Positions 34,010 through 45,071 of a DNA stretch of 64,000 bases are shown piece after piece (the stretch's first letter is position 1; each line of letters starts with the position of its first letter). The notes below the pieces were generated by a model that was not told the DNA's origin, ran no database searches, and saw only the letters and a list, made by a program, of their open reading frames with translations. The position numbers and the translations under genes are program-made. This stretch comes from Gnetum montanum (lineage: Eukaryota > Streptophyta > Gnetopsida > Gnetales > Gnetaceae), in assembly GCA_015680685.1 (NCBI GenBank), contig MNCI01030961.1, forward strand, positions 268,276-332,275, read 5' to 3'.

Positions 34010-36858
34010 ATTACTGAAGTTCATATGATTCTTGGCCGTGGTCGCTCCTCCATGGGCCTCTTCTCATTATCTTGTGCTCTAGGCTTTGGAAATGGATATT
34101 TTTGAAGGAGCACCTAAATTTTTTCCTCTTCAGTTTGGGGATCATGTGCCATCCATGTTGATGTTCCAATATTTGATATAATTGACACCTTCCATGGGCA
34201 TGGTAGTTGTGAGAACATCTAATTGGCCTTGACATAAAAGCTGCAAACAACTATCATTCCTCTTCATAGGCTCTAACTTTGTCTCTACATTCTTGGTAAT
34301 CCATGAGCCATTGAGCCAAGTCCACCATAACATCTTTCTACCCTTGATAATTGGTCTTGACCACCTCTAATTCAGAATTTGCTACTTCTAATTTTTCCAG
34401 CATCTTCTTGTGTTTAGCAAATTCTATTTCATATTTAGCGTAAGTGGCTAGTACCTGCTTCTCTAATTCTATCCTTGAGCATCCTACTATCAACATGGCT
34501 AAGTTGGCATATTGTAGCTTTGCCAACTCCATGTACTTCATAAGATCTTGTATCTGTAGATCTTGGCTTTTTAGTTCTGCTTGGTCGGTGAAGGCATAGG
34601 TATCCAATATGGCCCACCAATCAATGTTATGAGTACTAAGAGTGTTGATATGGTCTTTAGCCATATGAATTTCTTTCTTAACAACCTTCATGTACATGCC
34701 NAGCCATATGAATTTCTTTCTTAACAACCTTCATGTACATGCCCACATGATCTCTAAAATGCTCCTTGAGCTTCTCATGTCACTTGGCCTCACTCTACCA
34801 CATGCTTATTTCAATCTCCATCTTTTGATGAATTACATGTACCTCCTCCATTGAGAGGGTTCTATTTTCTCTAGCCAAGTGATTCATATCCTAGTTGACT
34901 CTTATTAACTTTTCTTATATTTGTTGAAAATTTTCCTCGAGAACATTCTGCTATTTTTCTACTATGGTCAACTAGAGATTTTCGGTGACAAGATGTTTAT
35001 TTTCTAATCCAAAGGCCTTGAGTGCTTTGGCATGTGCATATATTTGAGCTTGTGCCTTTGAAGCATCCCAATCAACCTTCTCTTTTTCCCCTACCACTCT
35101 TTTATTCTCTTCTAACGATTTATTTAGCTAATCCATCCAAAATTACTCTAGCTGGTCTACAAGGATGAATTTGGATGGATCCCATTATGTAGCTTGCAAG
35201 GTGACAAACTTCTCTTGGAGTCTTTTCAACTCCTCCTATGCATGTTCGACTCTAACCTTTGACTAGCTTCCCTTTTGTAGAGATGAGGTCTGACTGTGTT
35301 GCTATGACATCTTAAGGAATGTCAAACAAGAACATCATCACTTTTCCTATTTACAGAAATTGATCTAAAACATCCTCATGATCTACAGGAGTCATTGAGG
35401 GACCATCCAAGGTTTGAGCATCATGTGCTCCTGTAAAATCAACCAATGGCACAATAAAGATATTGAACAATTCTTTGATGTGGTCTGTGACCACTTCTGC
35501 TACTCCTGCTACATCCTGGTGTTACATAAGCACTACTATGCCACCTTCACCAATTTTTAATTACACTTGAAAAGATGTAGCATTTCTAGAGATTTGTTGT
35601 GACCAGTGTGATTCCCATCCTCCTATTTGAATGGAAACCTTACCCCATGTGTGATCAATTGAGACTATGGGTTGTATGGCATCATTAATAATCTTGAGCA
35701 AATTTTCCTCATCATGAATTCCCCAACTGACTAATTCAACGATGGCCTGGAGATGGCTCATCGACGATTGATAATCTCGTGGAAGTGATGGTGGTTGGTC
35801 TTGTTGGCCTACTGGTTGTGTGCTAAGCCCAATTTCCTATTGTTGATTGGGCCTTATGTCTGGAAGTTAGTTGGGCCTAGCTGTTTGAGATGCCATGGGC
35901 CCAACTGTATATTCTTGCTCAGGCTCTAGTGTTTCACCAACATCCTTCCTTGGTGCTGGTGGCTTTAAAATTTTCCAAATGAGGCATTTTAAGCCTTTCT
36001 AGGGACATCATTAGTGTACCCTAGAATTCTAGCATGTTATCATAGCTTCCTTATTAGGCAAGAAAAAGGCAATGCAAACTTCCTTGTCTTATGTTCTTCA
36101 AACAACCTTAAAATTTTTGTGAGATATAGATGGAGTAGGTTGACATCAACCTTGCCCATCAAGATGGCACTGCCTCTAGCTGCATAGGTGGAAATCCTAT
36201 TGAGTCCTTTTGTTGGGAAAATTTGATATGTGCCAATTTTAAAATAGATCTTCTCTTCAAGTGTGAGCTCTCCATATGTTTTATCCTCCTTGCTGTACAT
36301 CCTTTTTAACCATATCTTTTGCGTATCAACATTAGAGCGAGTGGATAGGTGAGCAACCTTGGGTCCTATGTTTAGAAGGTTTAAAAATTCTAAAATGACC
36401 TTGGTAGAGAAATCAATAAAGATCCCACCAATATTATTGGCGGTACCTTCTTCCTTGTTGTGCCAAAATTGTTACATCTCTTGCAAGTACCATTCGCCAC
36501 TCTCTAAGAGAATATGCCACAGTGGAGATCCTTTAAGTTGATCTCTGACAAACTAAGGGGAAATTTTGGTAAAAGATTCAAAATTGAGTTCCATGATCAC
36601 TGTTGTTGATGTGGACCTTTCCCAAATTACCTGAACACATTCTAGAGACAATGTGAGATGTTGTCCCTATTTATGTGCCCTACCATCTCCACCTTCGGCA
36701 TGCCCAGATTGTGTAGTAACAAAAGGTTCTTGATGAATGATGAATGATTATGCCTCCCACTCTCCATGTTCTTTAGGAGGTGCTTGGCCTCTACCTCTCC
36801 TTGCCCATTTGGATGCATCCTAAGAGGGTCCTCATTTTTTTCCTTGTTTAGGGGCCAT
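34010..36858 (-). pseudogene. 3' ORF of E1 (putative plant transposon protein plus coiled coil)
   Basis: Starts MAPKQGKK at 36858 directly after TGCAG, a splice acceptor. A basic GRGRGQAPP-like stretch follows. Next is a domain of about 250 residues best seen at 36040-36300 (TYGELTLEEKIYFKIGTYQI, RGSAILMGKVDVNLLHLYLT, RKFALPFSCLIRKL), resembling the 'putative plant transposon protein' domain found with Athila-type elements. A long Glu/Lys/Leu-rich, probably coiled-coil part includes 34338-34727 (IQDLMKYMELAKLQYANLAM, EIEFAKHKKMLEKLEVANSE). The tail is shared with element C. Stops, frameshifts and an assembly defect at 34701 break it. Function unknown; the env-like position is known in plant gypsy elements, but no membrane segment is visible. 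Confidence 0.68.
34659..34743. other. Assembly join defect (42-bp duplicate around one N)
   Basis: A 42-base stretch at 34659-34700 is repeated exactly at 34702-34743, with a single N between. This is typical of two contig ends that overlap but were joined without merging. It disrupts the reading of the 3' ORF. Confidence 0.9.
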
Positions 36859-36949
36859 CTGCAATCACAACACGACCATCTGTTAGTAAGGCCATTTGCA
36901 AAGTTTGATTTATACCTTATTCATTACCTTTAATAAATTCATTTCTTAC
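36859..36949 (-). other. Putative 91-nt intron in front of the 3' ORF
   Basis: The minus strand has a strong donor (CACTAG/GTAAGAAATG) at 36949 and an acceptor (TTGTGATTGCAG) ending at 36859. The next base is the A of the 3' ORF ATG. Comparable arrangements are in E2 (65 nt, 50467-50531) and, more weakly, in C (AG at 20943). Confidence 0.5.
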
Positions 36950-37362
36950 CTAGTGTGATCTAAACATTAAAAATTTTCATGAAAATTCCCCTAAAAATTT
37001 TGATATTGGGCCCAATTTGATTAGGTGACCCCAAAAAATAATTTTCATGGTTTGGGTGAAGAAATAAAATTAATTTGGCATATGTTTCTTGCATTTCTTA
37101 AGGTCATTTAGACCTTATGATATCCTTCAGGAAATGATGAATTTGGAAGAAACTGCATGCAACTTAGAGTGTACCCTTCCCCCACAACTAAGTTAAACAC
37201 TCCAAGTTTAAGCAAATTTGATCGGAATGAGAATTGGAGCATTAATGAGAAACGTATTGATGTTTGAATGGTAGGTGCACAAGCTTAAAAATTTGTGCAA
37301 GAAAATTGCAACAACTCCCCTTGCATGAACAATGAAAAATGATGTTAACATGTGTGGGAGGT

Positions 37363-37461
37363 CCATATATATAGATTTTGTAGATGCGATATCACGTACC
37401 CACTAGCGCAAACCCAATATCGCATCTGACCCAATACAGAGTAGTTGATATTGTGTCCCTT
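37363..37461 (-). promoter_or_regulatory. Internal promoter-like cluster of E1
   Basis: Four GATATC/GATATT-like repeats (37384-37461, including GCGATATC and ATATCGC) lie upstream, on the minus strand, of a TATA box (CTATATATATGG, 37363-37374). It sits about 500 bp before the 3' ORF ATG, and the arrangement matches the U3 of the LTRs. Promoter function is inferred. Confidence 0.52.
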
Positions 37462-38907
37462 CCAAAATAGGGTACTTGGAAAAATTCATAAATTTTTGAA
37501 TTTTCAAGGGCAAAAATGAAGGATTTAAGGTTAATTTAAAAGATCTAGGTTAACGTTGAAGAGACCTAAACGCACTAAAACTATAATGAAGTGGATTTTT
37601 ACAATGAAGTTCATGAATGGAGTGAGGAAAAAGGACATGTAGTGCTACACAAGAATGGTGGAATTAAAATGATGATAAAGGAAAGGATATTTTTAGCAAT
37701 GTGGTACTTGGAGTGTATAAGATGATGTGGTAATGTTCAGTGAGTGAAAATTACAAAAGTTATGCAAGTGGGTCCTTCCCATAGTAGGTTCCTACCTATC
37801 ATGCCCTTACGTAACTACATATTATAATGTTCATAGGCACTAAAAGGGTTAAATTCAATTTTCACTAGTGCAACAAAACACACAAATGTTAAATACCACT
37901 GTGATGATGTATGAATTCTATGCCACACAAGACACAAGTTAGAAATACTTGGATAGTGGTTGAAATGAATCATAGAAGGGATTGCCAAAATTGGGACATG
38001 AGGTAACTGACCCTAGGCACAATGAATCTTGAGTGTGGGGTGTGATTAATGTATCATTAGCCATTCACTCCAAAATCAAGACCAAGTCCATGCCTCTGAT
38101 TAGTGACATTGCATTGTTTCATCCAATGATGGATAACCATAAGATCATCATGACAACAAGGTGTACAATCACTTGGTGTTTTGTCCAAGGGAAGAGTGAT
38201 TTGGAATTTCTTTGCGACATGTTCTGCTTGATTTTTTTCCTATATGGCCTTTTTCTCTCTTTACTTTTTCTTCATCTAGTCACTTTGGCATTTTGTCTTT
38301 TCCAAAAGTGTTCTAGAGAAGTTACCAACCTTTAGACATGGGTGCATGTCTTTCTAGTGGGACCCTCCAGAATAGCATTGAGTTTCTTTATTACTCTTAC
38401 TTCCATTTTTCATTAGATCTACAAGGATTTTAATACAACCAACCTATATGATAGCACCCATAGATGTCACCAAAGAGAATCAACAAGTTCCCTTGATGTC
38501 ACACCCTGGCCATTCCCTCTTAATCCATCATTCTTCGCTCTAGGCATAATGAGTAGAAAGTTACTTTAAGTTTAAATGATAACAAGAATATCATCATACC
38601 CAGAGTAGAACCTCTTATTAATAGAATGGGTGGGTAGATGTTGTGGGCTCACTATTTAAATAATTAGTCCCCTGAGACTTGATAGCACAGAACAATACCT
38701 CAATTGACAAGTCACATGAGTATTTTATTCACCAATGAGATTACCCTCAAAAAGGGAAAAACAACAATTTGAAAAGTGAAAAACTAGAAAATAAAGAATT
38801 GAAAATCAAAGAAAAGGAAAAACATTTACTAATTCATGACAAGAATTAATAAATGAAAATTTTGAATCCATGCATGTTGCAAACATTCGGGTTTGGTCAT
38901 ATCCAAG
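37462..38907. other. Post-gag spacer of E1, no pol genes
   Basis: This is where pol would be expected to end. It contains an A-rich tract (38750-38830) and sequence shared with element D's downstream part (CCCATTCTATTAATAAGAGG on the minus strand, near 38615-38635). No RT or integrase motif was found on either strand. Confidence 0.6.
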
Positions 38908-39203
38908 TCATTGGGTATCTTTTGATGTGGTGTTAGGAATGTACCCAAATTGGGATTCACATACTTGATGAAAGTAGGCATAGTGGGGTAGATTATAAGA
39001 TGTGGTCATGTGATAGGGAGCTGACCCACTAGGGCACCCATGATTGTAAAATGATATGCAAGGATTAATATGTCTCCCTACATGGTTATATTCATTGTCC
39101 CACATGGTTGTTGAAGTGTTAATTAGTGGTCCAGATAAGGTAATAGGAAGCATTAAGTTCAAGGAGGAAGATGCATCATAGCACTGGGCTTGTGTTGAGT
39201 TGG
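38908..39203 (-). pseudogene. C-terminal end of E1 gag, cut off by a solo LTR
   Basis: An open frame with GRHINPCISFYNHGCPSGSA and CESQFGYIPN, matching element D at 63300-63470 (GRQINPC..SYDQGC). It is the end of the same frame as 40263-42200, separated from it by the LTR inserted at 39209. Confidence 0.7.
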
Positions 39204-39208
39204 TGGAT

Positions 39209-40237
39209 TGATGAGACGTGACCTGCATGTGCCGCGATATCGCATGGGATGCGATATCACGTATGCGATATCGCGGCTGCCGCGATATCGTGTCTTACCC
39301 TGCGATATCGCGTACGCGATATTGTGTCCTGTCATCATATCTATAAATAAGAGGCAACACTCCCTTCATTTCCCAATCCTGGCTAGAAGTAGCGAAGCTC
39401 TGGCAGATTGATCACTCCAGAGTTAGAATTTTTCCCATGTGCCCGCAGTAGGAGTCCTAGAGTGAACGGCTCTTTATTCGAGCAGCTTGTAACCTGAACC
39501 CAAGTTGTGTACGGAAATAAAGANNNNNNNNNNNNNNNNNNNNNNNNNNNNNNNNNNNNNNNNNNNNNNNNNNNNNNNNNNNNNNNNNNNNNNNNNNNNN
39601 NNNNNNNNNNNNNNNNNNNNNNNNNNNNNNNNNNNNNNNNNNNNNNNNNNNNNNNNNNNNNNNNNNNNNNNNNNNNNNNNNNNNNNNNNNNNNNNNNNNN
39701 NNNNNNNNNNNNNNNNNNNNNNNNNNNNNNNNNNNNNNNNNNNNNNNNNNNNNNNNNNNNNNNNNNNNNNNNNNNNNNNNNNNNNNNNNNNNNNNNNNNN
39801 NNNNNNNNNNNNNNNNNNNNNNNNNNNNNNNNNNNNNNNNNNNNNNNNNNNNNNNNNNNNNNNNNNNNNNNNNNGATCCCAGTAACGATTAGCGTTTGGT
39901 AAGCCACAGTTGCATAGTTCAGGGTGTGTCCGGTAAGTGGGAACGGATGCTGACGCTAGTTAATTTAGACTTAGGACATTAGTTAGAGTTAGTTAGTTTC
40001 TCAACCCTTTCCTCTGATAGCATAGAAGATAAACCGAAAAATACCAAAAAAATCACATACCTCAGACTTGCTTAACCATACACCATGACACTTACAAGCA
40101 AGCATGGGAAGACAACGAACGATTAACCCCAAGTATTTCTTGTGGTGTTAAGGCATTTAGTCTGCGGAGTTCGACCGGATCGCGTGTGCACGCTCGTATT
40201 CATATGGTTGAGTGTAGGGGTACCTTGCCACTCATCA
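39209..40237 (+). mobile_element. Solo LTR of the palindrome-rich family
   Basis: TGATGAG...CTCATCA, flanked by perfect 5-bp duplications TGGAT (39204-39208 and 40238-40242), with no internal region. Same family as 41-1094. Six GCGATATCGC-like palindromes (39234-39325) precede the TATA box CTATAAATAA (39341-39350). The middle is an assembly gap of 351 N (39524-39874). The total of 1029 bp against 1054 bp in the other copy shows the gap size is nearly right. Confidence 0.93.
39524..39874. other. Assembly gap (351 N)
   Basis: A run of N inside the solo LTR. Any open frame across it is an artefact. Confidence 0.99.
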
Positions 40238-40262
40238 TGGATGAAGTGGGTTTAGAATTGTA

Positions 40263-42200
40263 CTATCTCTTTCTACGGTCATGCCTAAAGAAAGGATGCT
40301 TTTGACATTGTGGAGAATTTCCACTACTATTGATAGTAGCATCACAAGTAACATTCATGGGTTGATACTGTGGTGAAAAATATTCTAGCAAAATTGGTGG
40401 TGAGCTCGAAGGAGGTGAAGGATGAGAATATTGAGGGTGAGGAGAAGTGTAAGAAACATGAGGTGGTGATCTTGTTGGAGAGGGCATGGATTGATAGTAC
40501 TTGGGAGAATGATAATGATGAGGTGAAGTAGAGGATGTTGATCTAGTTGGGGAAATAGGGTGTTGAACATAATAGACATTTTGTGTCGGGGTATATGAAG
40601 CATGTGATTTGTTTGGCAGTGTCCTTCCCCATGAATAGGGATTCTACCACTCTCTTTGGATAGGATACTTCTACATGAAATATGGATGTAACATCCCTCT
40701 CCAATGCTCATGTAAATGTGACAGTGCTAAGCATTGACTTTTGGGGTGATCGTATAGACAAACATCACATAGATACTTATGATTTCTAGTTGATCCCCTA
40801 TCCTTATTATCTTCAACCCTTCTTTCCAATTGTCAAGTGGTGTTCTGTCCTATTTCTCGATTTGGCATCTTGTGCTTGTTCTATTTGTCAGAGTGATCAT
40901 GCATGGTTCTGCCTCTAATTATGTTAGCATGTTGTTCACATTTTTCATGTACCCATTCTATCATCTTATTGATCTTTGCCTCTATTTCCTCTAGCAATTG
41001 TTGTATTGGCAAAGATGATTCCACCTTTGTGAGGCAAGTTGATTTATCCTCTTCATGGACCTTTTTTATTTTGAGATTTTGCTCCTATTGAGATCTTTCA
41101 ACATTCTCCCATTTGTCTATTTCTCCTTCTTCTTTTGCTACCCCCTTAATAAGCTCTTGGAATTGGTAGGTTCATAGTTCATATAGCTGACCTAGGGCAT
41201 GCATCCCTAAGGTCTTCCTTGTTTCATTACGAAGCCCATCCATGATGTGATACATTAGCCTTTACTTGGAGAACCCATGACCTAGGTAGTTATTTAATAG
41301 TGAGTAATATCTTTCTATGGCCATGTCCAAGGGTTCATGTTGCCCTTGTTTCCATTCTTGGATTTTTCTCCTCAAGGTTGACACTCTTGCACAAGTTTGA
41401 TATCTTTCATTGAAGAGTTATACCATTTTCAGCCAATGATAAATTGATTTTCATTTTAGAGACCTATACCATACTTTTTCTTGACTAAAAAGTATTATAG
41501 GAAAGAGCTTAAGTCTTTTCCACCCTTTATCAATGTTGTTCCATGTGCAGGCATCATAGAAGTCTCATAAATGATGTTGCAGTTCTAAATCATAGCCTCC
41601 TGAAAACTTGGGAAAGTTGTTCAAATTAAGCCTGGGTAGATGACTTTCCTTACCATGCTTGTAGGATTTTCAAATAGCCTCTTGTATATGCATTAGGCTC
41701 TTAGTGGCCAGTAGGGGTTCATCATCACTAAGTAGGTTATGAGTTGGTGAGTTTGGATGATGTTGTTCATGTTGGCATTCCTGGCTTTGCCCATGGGTTT
41801 CATTTTTATTTCTATGCTGACCCCTTGAGAAATGGTCATCTATGTCATGACTTGACATTGAAGGTGCAGAGGAAGAGAAAGAATAGGAAGACTCGTCATG
41901 ACTTTTTTAAGTCTCCCAATCATCCCCGAATAAATTCTCGTTAATTATTGAGAAGGTCCAAGGCCTTACAAGTCCCCTCATTCTATGGGATGTCCCATCA
42001 TCACTAAAGGTGTCTAAGTTGGATGACAAGAGTCCTTGAGTATCATTGGGGTGTTCATGAACATATGAGACTCGCGCATAAGATTAAGTACTCCAAACTT
42101 CTCCATCGTCATATATTTCATTGGTTCTCCAATGAATTACCTCACTAGTTGTTACGTTATTGTAGTCTTGTGAGAGAGACATTGTTGTAAATTATGTGTG
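40263..42200 (-). pseudogene. gag of E1
   Basis: Starts near 42180 after the 5' LTR. It has the family signature DEPLLATKSLMHIQEAI (41670-41858) after a His/Asn/Gln-rich stretch (HRNKNETHGQSQECQHEQHH). A gag core follows (41300-41640). The C-terminal part (40263-40500) is very rich in Pro, Ser and Tyr (SPPHVSYTSPHPQYSHPSPP). No zinc knuckle was recognised. Stops and frameshifts are present. The closest relative in the window is element D. Confidence 0.8.
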
Positions 42201-42295
42201 ACTAATTTGCAATTAGTTTCTTTTTAAAAGATATATCATTAATGCTTTATTACAGTAATCTTGGATGATATAACTAATCTAGATAACTAGCACCA

Positions 42296-42313
42296 TCCCT
42301 AGCAATGGTGCCA
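42296..42313 (-). other. Primer-binding site of E1
   Basis: The minus strand reads TGGCACCATTGCTAGGGA, four transitions from the tRNA-Asp complement. Confidence 0.88.
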
Positions 42314-42314
42314 A

Positions 42315-43182
42315 TGATGAGCGGCAAGGTACCCCTACACTCAACCATATGAATATGAGCGTGTATGCACAATTTGGTTGAACTACGCAAACAGACTAGT
42401 TGTGGCACCTAGATAGTTACATGTTGATCGCAATTTGTTGTCTTCCCACCTAGGCTAGTGTTTGCTTTGTCATAAATGATTTAGTCTCGAGTGAGGTGTA
42501 TGATGTGGTTTCTAATGCTATGCTACTCCTAGAGATAGTCAAAAATAATTCTAGTTAAGCTAATAGATAATAGGAAATAAAATCTAAACTAGCCTAAGTG
42601 TGATAAGTATTGATCCTTAATCATTTGTGTGCATCTTGGACCTCATGCACTACCTCTGGGATTACCAAGCACACATTACTCAAAGCACTACTAGATACAC
42701 TACTAGGCTACCAAGTAGTTACACTTGAATGTTTGTGATTAAGACATACTCATTCTACATTTAACAATATAAATAGTAAATGATGATAAAAGAAATATTA
42801 AATAAGAAAGAAATAAATAATAATTCAACAATTAAACAATTAAAAACTAAGTCAATGTTGCAATGATGGCATAAGCTTAATCTTTATTGCCAATTGTGTG
42901 CATGTCCAAGTATGTCACACTCGAACAAAGGTTCTGTACAATTACAAACATCACACTGTAGGCATGCACTAGGGAAAGAATTGAAAACAAACTAAAAACT
43001 AATGAAAGGACTCTACCCTAAGACTTAACAACTGACTCCCTTCCTGTGTGCCTGAATGCTATATTTATAAGCTTACATAGAAATCACGATATCATGTATT
43101 CGATATCTTTATCCAGGTTGTGATATCATGTAATTGATATCGAAGATCTGATATCGGGGGCCCAACAAACCATGATTCATCA
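42315..43182 (-). mobile_element. 5' LTR of E1
   Basis: 868 bp, TGATGAG...GATTCATCA. The TATA box is at 43061-43070, with about five GATATC palindromes at 43086-43157. Pairs with 32975-33832. Confidence 0.92.
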
Positions 43183-43390
43183 CAAGTGATGACCTTTGGA
43201 TTTCTACCAAGCTGCTTTACATGCTAGAGTCAACTGATTTGAAATTCCATGACAAATAGATACCAATATTATCCTCAAATTGCAACCCAACATTGAGTCA
43301 ATATCATTTTGCTAAAATGATGGAGTAGCAACTCCTATTCCATTACATGTCAAAGAAGTAACTTCTTTTGATATTTGAGCTTGAGGATAT

Positions 43391-44470
43391 GCTCTCTGCT
43401 TTGGACATTATTAACCCTCTCCATGAATAGTGGCATATCTAGGTAGGAAAGATAATATCCTGGTCTCCCAACTTCATCTTAGAGAACATCATAGCAAGAA
43501 GGTGACTCACTGGTTGCTATACCCTTCAACTCTCTAAAGGATTTCTGTGGTAACTTTACTTTCCATTCTTCTGGTAGCTTTAACACTATGTTAATGTTAT
43601 TTTCTTTCAAATATCCTAAGCCAAGGTATATTCCTTTGGAGAGTTTAGGCTTTTGCTCATCCACAGATCCTCTAGGGACCCTACTATGTGGGATGATTAA
43701 GGTTCCAAGTGATAATGAAAGCAAGAATTCATGTTCCACTACACCAAAAAGACATAGCTCCTTTTGATTTTAAAGCTTGATGAGAAGATTATTAAGCTTA
43801 GTGACATAGGTACTAGTGCTTTGAACAATTACATCCATCATAGGCACAATGCTGCTAAAGAATCTTGGCACATCTCCATTGACTGAGTTCTCTTTCGGAT
43901 TACAAATACTGAAGATCCATTTGATTTTCCCCATGACTTTCTTGGTCATATTTGAAACCTATGAACTCAATGTCTCTATGATGCATGAAAAAATATTCTT
44001 TACTATTAAAATAACCCTACTTGGACTACCCAACAATCAGGATTTTCTACAATGGAACGCATGGTTCCTTGAACATTAGATATCACTCTTTCTTCTCTAT
44101 CATATATAATTTCTATCAACAGTGCTAGACCCGGGTGTCAACGGCCATCATCGGTTTGGGAAAATGGATCGGCATAAACAAGCTACTACCATCAGCTAAA
44201 AAGTAAGATACATTGATCTCTAGAGAAATTAGCTACAAAAAAAGAAGTTCTTTGTAATAAACTAGTTTTTCTTCATGTGTAGGTCCATGATATAACATTT
44301 CATGACATTCTAAAAATCTTCAACTACTTCCATTACAATACAACACGGTAGAATCTCTGCAAATCTACCAGGTTTTTCATAAACTTTTTAATTTTCTTTT
44401 TCAAGATTCTGTCATGGGAAATTACATTTAACCCTCTCATCATTTTTCTTTTCTGATATTCGATAATAGC
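43391..44470 (-). pseudogene. Copy B of the hypothetical host-like gene, broken
   Basis: The counterpart of 9074-10190. Its second segment stays open at 43479-43739 (RGSVDEQKPKLSKGIYLGLG, KLPQKSFRELKG, SPSCYDVL) and then meets a stop. The first segment is broken by small indels and by an insertion at 44121-44208. Copy A is more intact in the first segment, while copy B is more intact around the upstream edge of the second. Confidence 0.7.
44121..44208. other. 88-bp insertion in the copy B pseudogene
   Basis: Copy A has only about 8 bp here (AAACTTAG). The inserted sequence is GC-richer than its surroundings (AGTGCTAGACCCGGGTGTCA at its left edge). The phrase CAGTGCTAGACC also occurs near 54228. 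No target duplication or terminal repeat was confirmed. Confidence 0.6.
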
Positions 44471-45071
44471 TTTTCAAAATCCAAGAAAAAGCTATTGCAA
44501 CTCAATACAAAAGAATGTAGTGAACCTAGACTACTGTCGAATCACCGCACAAGCTCATCCATAGTATGATTTGAATTCGTGGTTGCTTAGATTTTTTATG
44601 TTTACATACATGCCTTTTAGCATCCCATTCAAGAAAGATTCTGACATTCTTGTTTCCAAAGCCCATTATTTTTCATTAATTAAAATTAAAAATAACACCC
44701 ATGAAATTTTTAAAGGGTTATAATAGTGGCCAAGTTTGTGCCTCAATACAAACAAAATGATAGTAGTTAATTCAAGGTTTTAAACAAGCCCAAAATAAAT
44801 CACGTTCATTTCTTTTGATTTTTTTTCATTATTTTTTATTTTCACCTTCTTGTTAGTCCACCTATTGGATTCTCAAGCATAGGATCATCAAAAATTAATT
44901 TGCATGCAACTGTAGTGAGATCTTCAATATGTAACTGTAAAAACATATCAACGGAGATGGTAGATGGTTTAATTTATACAAATGCTGCAAGCTTGAACCA
45001 AATAATGTATAAAGCAAAAGTAAAATAAAATTAAAAATTATACTAATTATAATATAAAAAAGTAACATAAT

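Larger units (their letters stand above)
32975..43182 (-). mobile_element. Element E1: gag-only LTR retrotransposon with 3' ORF
   Basis: 10,208 bp, flanked by perfect 5-bp target duplications CAAGT (32970-32974 and 43183-43187). The uninterrupted site is seen in copy A at 8914-8918. LTRs are 32975-33832 and 42315-43182. On the minus strand: primer site, gag (42200-40263 and 39203-38908), no protease, RT, RNase H or integrase, an internal promoter-like cluster, an intron-like segment and a large 3' ORF. It contains a solo LTR (39209-40237). The lack of pol is shared with element D, so this looks like a gag-carrying non-autonomous family (the TR-GAG type known from plants). Confidence 0.93.
43188..45071. 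other. Copy B continues (host-like gene region)
   Basis: Resumes the homology with copy A at 8919 and runs to the insertion of E2. Contains the broken hypothetical gene. Confidence 0.85.

Noticed and set aside
39383-39907. Long open frames on both strands across the solo LTR
   Set aside because: They consist mainly of the 351-N assembly gap and are not coding.
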